Of a stretch of 64,000 nucleotides of DNA, positions 58,975 through 64,000 are shown in pieces. The notes beneath the pieces were generated by a model, which worked only from the letters and a program-made list of their open reading frames with translations, made no database searches and was not told the origin of the DNA. The stretch comes from Daedaleopsis sinensis (taxonomy: Eukaryota; Basidiomycota; Agaricomycetes; Polyporales; Polyporaceae): contig CM066304.1 of the NCBI GenBank assembly GCA_033807695.1, positions 2,790,001 to 2,854,000 of the forward strand, read 5' to 3'. How positions within the stretch are numbered: position 1 is the first letter of the stretch; every line of letters begins with the position of its first letter. The translations under genes were made by a program, and so were the position numbers.

Positions 58975-60479
58975 TCAGTACTCGTTCTCGGCCCCCGCGC
59001 GCGCCATCATCTCGCGCAACACGAGCACCTCGATCTCGCTCAGCCGCCCGCTCGCGCGCAGCTCCCGCAGCCAGCCGTCGCTCGTGCACATGCGCGCGAG
59101 CATGCGCAGGTGGCGCACGTCCGTGATCCCGAACGACGCGAGCAGCTGCACGAGCCGCTGCGCGTCCGCGGGCGGGACCGCGAAGGAGAGCAGGAGGGCG
59201 AGGATCGGCCCCCCGTGGCCAGAGGACGCTGGGGGTCGGGACCCCGGCCCCGCCCCAGCCCCGATACCGACACTGGCGTTACTGGGGGCAGGGGGAGAGG
59301 GTGAAGGGTAAGGGGAGGGCGGCGGGGCGAAGGGGCCGAGTGTCGTCGGAGCCGACTTGTCGCGTTCGAGGTCGAGGGTGAAGCTGAAGACGGGCCCCGG
59401 GCAGGTCGCGTGCGGCTCGGGGTGCCCTAGATTGGGCAGCGTGCAAGAGGAGCGGGAGCTGGTGGACGAGGGCGGGCACTGCGAGCTGGGCGGGGGCGAG
59501 CCCGGCGGGGAAGGGGACGAGCCTGCCGAACCTGACCGCGACGAGGACGAGGACGAGGGGTAGGGGGACGAGTCTCGCGATGAGACCGTTTCGGCGCGAG
59601 GTGCCTGTGAGGGGTGGTGTTAGCATATGCGGGGTGCGCGCTGCTACGTGTGTGCTCTCGAGACCTACGCGTTTCCGTCTGGGCCAGGTCTTGCGCGGCG
59701 GAAGCAGGTCCTCAGGGTGGATGGGAGAGAGAGACCGCATGCGATAGAAGCCGGGGGTGTCATTATGATGTGCGACGCGCGCTGGTGCTTTGCGGCCACC
59801 TTTAGGCCTGGGCAGTTGGCCATAAAACTTGTAGGCAGCCTGGAGGAATCGAACATCATCAGTTTGTCGGCTTCGTTGTTTCCGTCTGAAGTCACAGTAG
59901 ACCACATACATCGGGGTCAGGCGTATACCGTGACGGCGTGGAGTGTACGCGACCATGGTTCTTGAGAGCTCTCTTCAAGTAGAACGTCACCGGCCAAGCG
60001 TCCTCATAGTCGCTGCTAAGATATGGCAGGCGTCTTATCACCTGTGGAGAGACCGACGCCAAGAGGCTACCACTCAATAGAGGCCAGAGGTTAAGAGTAG
60101 AGATTACAGTACCTCTTGCTTTATAGAGCGCATGACTTCTCGATCTTGCCATTTGTACGGAACTTGTATGTCGATATCGTGCTCACGCCACACCTCTCGG
60201 ATCACGTCCTAGAATTTGTGAGGGCTGGTTAGCGCGGGGTTTTGGAGAAGAGGGTTTTTAGGGTACCAGCGTATCGACAAAGGTGTCAATCTCGTCGAGG
60301 AGATCCATCTGGCTCTGAAGTGTGACTTCTCCATCTTCTGCATCGTAGAGCCGAAGGGGATTGAAAGATGGTACGGGTACTTGCTCGTCTACGACGCAAA
60401 TCGTGAGCACGGTCAAGACTCAATGTCGACGTCTGTTGAGGGGATACATACCGCGGTCGTGAGCATCCGGATGCTCCAT
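58975..60479 (-). CDS. Conserved-looking unknown protein (392 aa)
   Basis: Six exons: 60479-60452, 60388-60267, 60208-60113, 60041-59910, 59839-59669, 59604-58975, all phases consistent. The first five exons encode a compact region: LRLYDAEDGEVTLQSQMDLL, VIREVWREHDIDIQVPYKW, IRRLPYLSSDYEDAWPVTFYL and RSLSPIHPEDLLPP, then a basic RKTWPRRKR. The last exon is Ser/Pro-rich and ends in a helical Arg/Leu segment (FGITDVRHLRMLARMCTSD, then LSEIEVLVLREMMARAG). A decayed copy of this last segment lies at 61575-61945. No family recognised; the charged helix suggests a protein-interaction module. The 28-nt first exon is short, and an additional upstream exon is possible. Confidence 0.7.
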
Positions 60480-61574
60480 GTTCAGATATCCAGTCAAAGG
60501 TGTAGGTCGGGGTGAGAGGGTCAAACCTCGATCCAGCTGTAGCCGGGCTTTTAGGAGGGCCTGCTAGCCGCAGCACAACATGCGACATGACATGGGGTGT
60601 GCGATTGGCTATTCCGTCTGGCACTTGGTGTCCGAAGATAGTGAAGCATTTCAAACGTGACTCACCGAATTCATAGTAAGGGCCATTAGCATTCACTGAT
60701 CACTCCGTATACGGCCTCCGATGTCGCAGAGGGATAGTTCTTGACCACATTAGGTGCTTCCTTTGGATCGCCGTCGAGTCACTGGACTTCCTCGTAGGGA
60801 CGCCTCAGAAAGCTAGCGGGACATCATGCTGGCAAATTTCATGAGAGATTCGAGCATTTGGCCTGAGGCGATTGACTTGGATTCGCTTCTAGGTCCCCTA
60901 ATGCATAATCCCATCCGCACTGAGCGCATCCGAGTCCTGAGGGATATCTTCATAGAAGGGACAGTCGAGAGGATCTAAAGCCTAGATAGATGTATACGGT
61001 CAACGGATAAGGCTCGACCAGAATCATCTACGCACTAAGTCTGAGAACACAGCAATGGAGGCATAGCAAAAGAAGAACATACTAGATATTCTATGAGCCG
61101 TAAATTGAAATGTAGTTGAGCCTTTCACAAAGTCTTGCGGCTCGATTTTGGAGGCGTAGTTCTTGGGATATCTAGTATGACTGTTTGTCGTTTTCCTCCA
61201 GGCCGTTGCCCCTGCCATTTACACACATGGAGGAGGAGGAGGAGGGATTGAATTTAAGCGCACACCACGTCTACAAGCCCCATGGCGTTGGTGTATCATG
61301 GACCTCCACCAGGGAGCGCTTCAGCGAAAATGTGTGCCACAGACGCGTTGTTGTGATTTGTTTACTTAGCTATGCAGAACAGCCACTGACAGCGACAGCA
61401 GCGCCAGCGCATAACCATATTTCAGCGTCTGCAAGTACTTACTCTGGTGTCACTGGCCAGTGGCCCCATAAACACACAATCTTATCACACAAGGGTGGAC
61501 TTGAGCGGGCGATAGTCTGGTCCGAATTAGGGTGCGCGAATCACGTTGCTGTGTCATATTCTCATGAGATCGTC

Positions 61575-61945
61575 CGCCTCCTCAGTCGCCACCATCTCGC
61601 GCGAGCCCCGCCGGACCTGCATCTCGCTCAGCCTCCCTCTCAGCCGCAGTTTCCCCAACAAGCCGTCGGCGACGAGAGGATCAGGTGCTTGAAACCCTCT
61701 GCGTCTGTGGGTGTGACGGAGATAGAGAGACGGAGGTCCAGGATCTGGAAGCTCTGCTGCCACGCGAACACCGTCACGTCGCCAAGACCTGCTCAAGACC
61801 GAAGCTAGGGTCGAGGCAGCGTTCCCCCGGATGCTACTATGTGGTCGAACGGGTGGTCGCTGTGGCCCGGCGATAAGGGAAACGGGCCGAGTTGGACGTG
61901 CGCGACTCCAGATCGACGGAGAACGCACTGGCAGGTATGTACTCT
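61575..61945 (-). pseudogene. Decayed partial copy of the 3' part of the gene at 58975-60479
   Basis: The + strand at about 61588-61672 (CACCATCTCGCGCGA ... ATCTCGCTCAGCC ... AGCCGTCGGCGAC) lines up with 59001-59083 of the intact gene. After a gap of roughly 70 bp the similarity resumes (CTCTGCGTCTGTGGGTGTGACGGAG versus the stretch near 59158), and again at about 61872-61933 with 59333-59403. On the coding strand GRLSEM matches GRLSEI, but frame breaks and deletions follow. Same orientation as the source, so a tandem duplication followed by decay. Confidence 0.65.
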
Positions 61946-62145
61946 GTCTCTGCAGTGAGCGTGCGAGAAAATCATGAACTGACTAGTACTATGGTCGACG
62001 GACTGAGGACTATGGCGATGCTGATAGCGACCTCGGACGGCGGTGGGGTCCTTGAGGTGGCTTCACTGAGTGAACGTGGAACTGTGCATAGACTGGGGTG
62101 AACGCGGTGAGCATTCGTTGAACGATGTGTACCTACTAGCCTATT

Positions 62146-62302
62146 GAAAGTCGCCGCGGCTCGTCTCATTACAGGCGGTCTCATGCTACCGCCTACTCTG
62201 GCGGAAGCATTTCACTCAACTTGCCGTGAAAGTCACCGCGGCTCGTCTCATTACAGGCGGTCTCATGCTACCGCCTACTCTGGCGGAAGCATTTCACTCA
62301 AC
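62146..62302. repeat. 75-bp tandem duplication with nested hairpins
   Basis: Copies at 62146-62220 and 62228-62302 differ by one base (G/A) and are separated by 7 bp (period 82). Each contains AGGCGGT-8 nt-ACCGCCT (perfect 7-bp stem) overlapping CCGCC-6 nt-GGCGG, two mutually exclusive stems. Confidence 0.9.
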
Positions 62303-63034
62303 TAGCCGGATACTGAGACTGCACGTCTTTCACATCTAAGACAGACACCGGCTTGTATCTCTTTCCGGCGTTCCGCTGGTTCTAGTACGAACAGTGACTG
62401 ATACCAAACCTCTACTCTCGGGATTTATTCAGCGCGCTCATAGCAACTATTACAAGTACTTGCGTGAGATTCCGATCAGGTCGGTGGATGGTTTTGGACT
62501 TCAACATATAGGTAGATAAATTGCGCTCTGCCGGTGCCTACATAAGTACGTGATGCCGTCTGCACATCCCGACAAACTACTAAGTACTCTGTATAAGTCT
62601 GTACTTATAGTCATGATCACAGGTCCACTGGTACTGGTATCTACTGCGGATGGCTACACGGGGATACACAATATGTAGTAAGTACAGACTACTACAGTAT
62701 CGTAAAAGATCGATTCGGGAGGCAAATTCAATAGAGTTGGAGTACACGTACTTACTGAATTCCGACTCTACAGGTCAACAGATGATGTGTCGACTCACCG
62801 CTCAAGAGTCAAGACACGCATCCCGCGTATGGACGCCACCTCTAAGCCTTGTCAAAGGATTTCTCCCGTCAAATCCGGGCTATTCAATAGGGCCATCGAT
62901 GAAGCGAGTCTCTGAGACCTTATTGGTCATCCGTTAACAGGCTACAGCTACTAACCTCTTTCTACTATGCGCGAGATCGTTGATCGTATAAGAGGCGACC
63001 ATGTCCTCTATACGCTCTCCTTTAACTCCCCGCC

Positions 63035-64000
63035 ATGGAATCCTTGACCGTGCCCCGATCAATCCTCTCTGTGCCGGGTCTGGTGCTTGCAGCATTACTA
63101 CTCGTATCCCTCCGTATCTTGATCCGATGGCAAAAGACCCGCACGAATGGGCCGCGCCCTCCCGGCCCTCGCGGTCTTCCGATCCTGGGCATCATGTTCG
63201 AAATTCCAACCTACAAGATCTGGTACTGGTATAAAGAAATTTGCGACAAATACGGTGAGTCTACTCCTTCGAGTCGTTCCCTATCGGCAGACGTAAGTAA
63301 CATCATTGTCCAGGGGATGTCGTGTACTTTGAGGCGCTGGGACAGTCGTTCCTTGTGCTCGGTAGCGAAGGAGCTATGGTCGAGTTTCTCGAGAAGCGGT
63401 CGGCAAACACGTCGGACAGGCAGCAGACCCCAATGGTAGAGCTGTGAGTGCAGTGCATCTATTCTGTTCCTACTTGTAGAGCCGGGTTGAACGGCGCTGC
63501 GATTTAGCACTGGGTCTGGCCTCAGCCTGGGGTTAATGCCCTACGGTGACTGGTGGCGTCGTCATCGCCGTCTATTCTGGCAGCACCTCAATCAAAGCGC
63601 CGCTGTCCAGTACCGTGGCGACCAGCGCGGAAACGTACACAAATTCCTAGAGAGACTTCTCGAAGATCCTGCAGCCCTCACGACCCACATCCGACGGTAT
63701 GTCCTCTCATGATCTTTTCGGACCTGTGACAGCGTTCTGACTAGGTCGTCGACCACAGCGCCTTCACTGACACTATCGTCAAGGTTGGGTACGGTATAGA
63801 CGTCGCGGATGATGACAATACATATTTGACCATGGGAGAAGAGGCCATCGAGGGCGTCGTCGAAGGTTTCATCCCCGGCAAGTTCCTCGTTGAGTACTTG
63901 CCCTTCTTGCGGTACATACCTACCTGGTTCCCTGGCGCGACCTCCCAGCGGCTCTTCGCGAAGTGGATGGCCGCAGCTGAGAAGCTCAAGCACGTCCCAT
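63035..64000 (+). CDS. Cytochrome P450, N-terminal part (runs off the window)
   Basis: ER monooxygenase of the type often labelled O-methylsterigmatocystin oxidoreductase-like. Exons 63035-63254, 63314-63443, 63508-63696 and 63759 to the window end. Features: membrane anchor (LVLAALLLVSLRILI), Pro-rich hinge PPGPRGLPILG, beta-1 strand region VVYFEALGQSFLVLGSE, C-helix WWRRHRRLFWQHL with the WxxxR haem-contact motif, and IVKVGYGIDVADDDNTYL. The fourth acceptor (ACCACAG) was preferred over a TAG eight bases earlier because it alone keeps phase. The haem-binding half lies beyond 64000. It is unlike the P450 at 20.6 kb, so it represents a separate family. Confidence 0.9.

Larger units (their letters stand above)
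60480..63034. other. Mostly gene-free; contains a decayed gene copy and a duplicated hairpin repeat
   Basis: Upstream region of the 392-aa gene, then the pseudogene at 61575-61945, the 75-bp repeats at 62146-62302 and the promoter of the P450 starting at 63035. No intact gene supported. Confidence 0.5.

Overview
The window looks like nuclear DNA of a GC-rich basidiomycete, probably a wood-decay polypore-like mushroom (Agaricomycetes). The reasons are genes cut by many 50-80 bp GT...AG introns, microexons, an aerolysin-type lectin related to the Laetiporus haemolytic lectin, fungal P450s, a Stealth-family transferase, and a KDZ-type transposon with CxC5/CxC6 cysteine clusters. The species cannot be named from sequence alone. 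All exon models here were built by reading splice sites and checking phase by hand.

Layout, left to right. 1-645: 3' end of a conserved fungal gene. 646-5.1 kb: no supportable gene. 5.1-16.4 kb: a small hypothetical gene, condensin subunit Brn1/Cnd2 (minus), a divergently transcribed acidic EF-hand-like protein, an MFS hexose transporter, and a Stealth (Xpt1/GNPTAB-like) phosphotransferase with a 10-nt microexon. 17.7-29.4 kb: beta-trefoil/aerolysin lectin, a hypothetical gene, a complete 501-aa P450, trimethylguanosine synthase Tgs1, a medium-chain reductase and an aldo/keto reductase. 30.1-33.9 kb: a small single-pass membrane protein with a proline-rich tail and a large 879-aa protein with hydrophobic N-terminus and coiled coil. 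33.9-37.0 and 51.9-55.3 kb: GC-rich gene-free DNA. 55.3-64 kb: a MEF2/Rlm1-type MADS-box factor, a conserved unknown gene, a decayed partial copy of that gene, a 75-bp duplicated hairpin repeat, and the 5' part of a second P450.

The main discovery is a 14.9 kb DNA transposon at 37002-51904. It is bounded by an 8-bp direct repeat GCGTGATC (36994-37001 and 51905-51912) and by roughly 100-bp imperfect terminal inverted repeats, whose shared 18-bp palindrome lies exactly 26 bp from each end. It carries an apparently intact KDZ-superfamily transposase (719 aa, CxC5 and CxC6 clusters plus an RNase H-like D/D/E core), four further intron-containing genes of unknown function and a possible fifth decayed one. 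About 28 copies of the palindrome CTTAAG are scattered almost entirely in its introns, ends and the gap between its convergent gene sets. The cargo genes include a 1079-aa protein with a Pro/Ala-rich linker and a very acidic tail, and a 589-aa protein with two Cys clusters. Removing one direct repeat and the element would rejoin the two GC-rich gene-free flanks.
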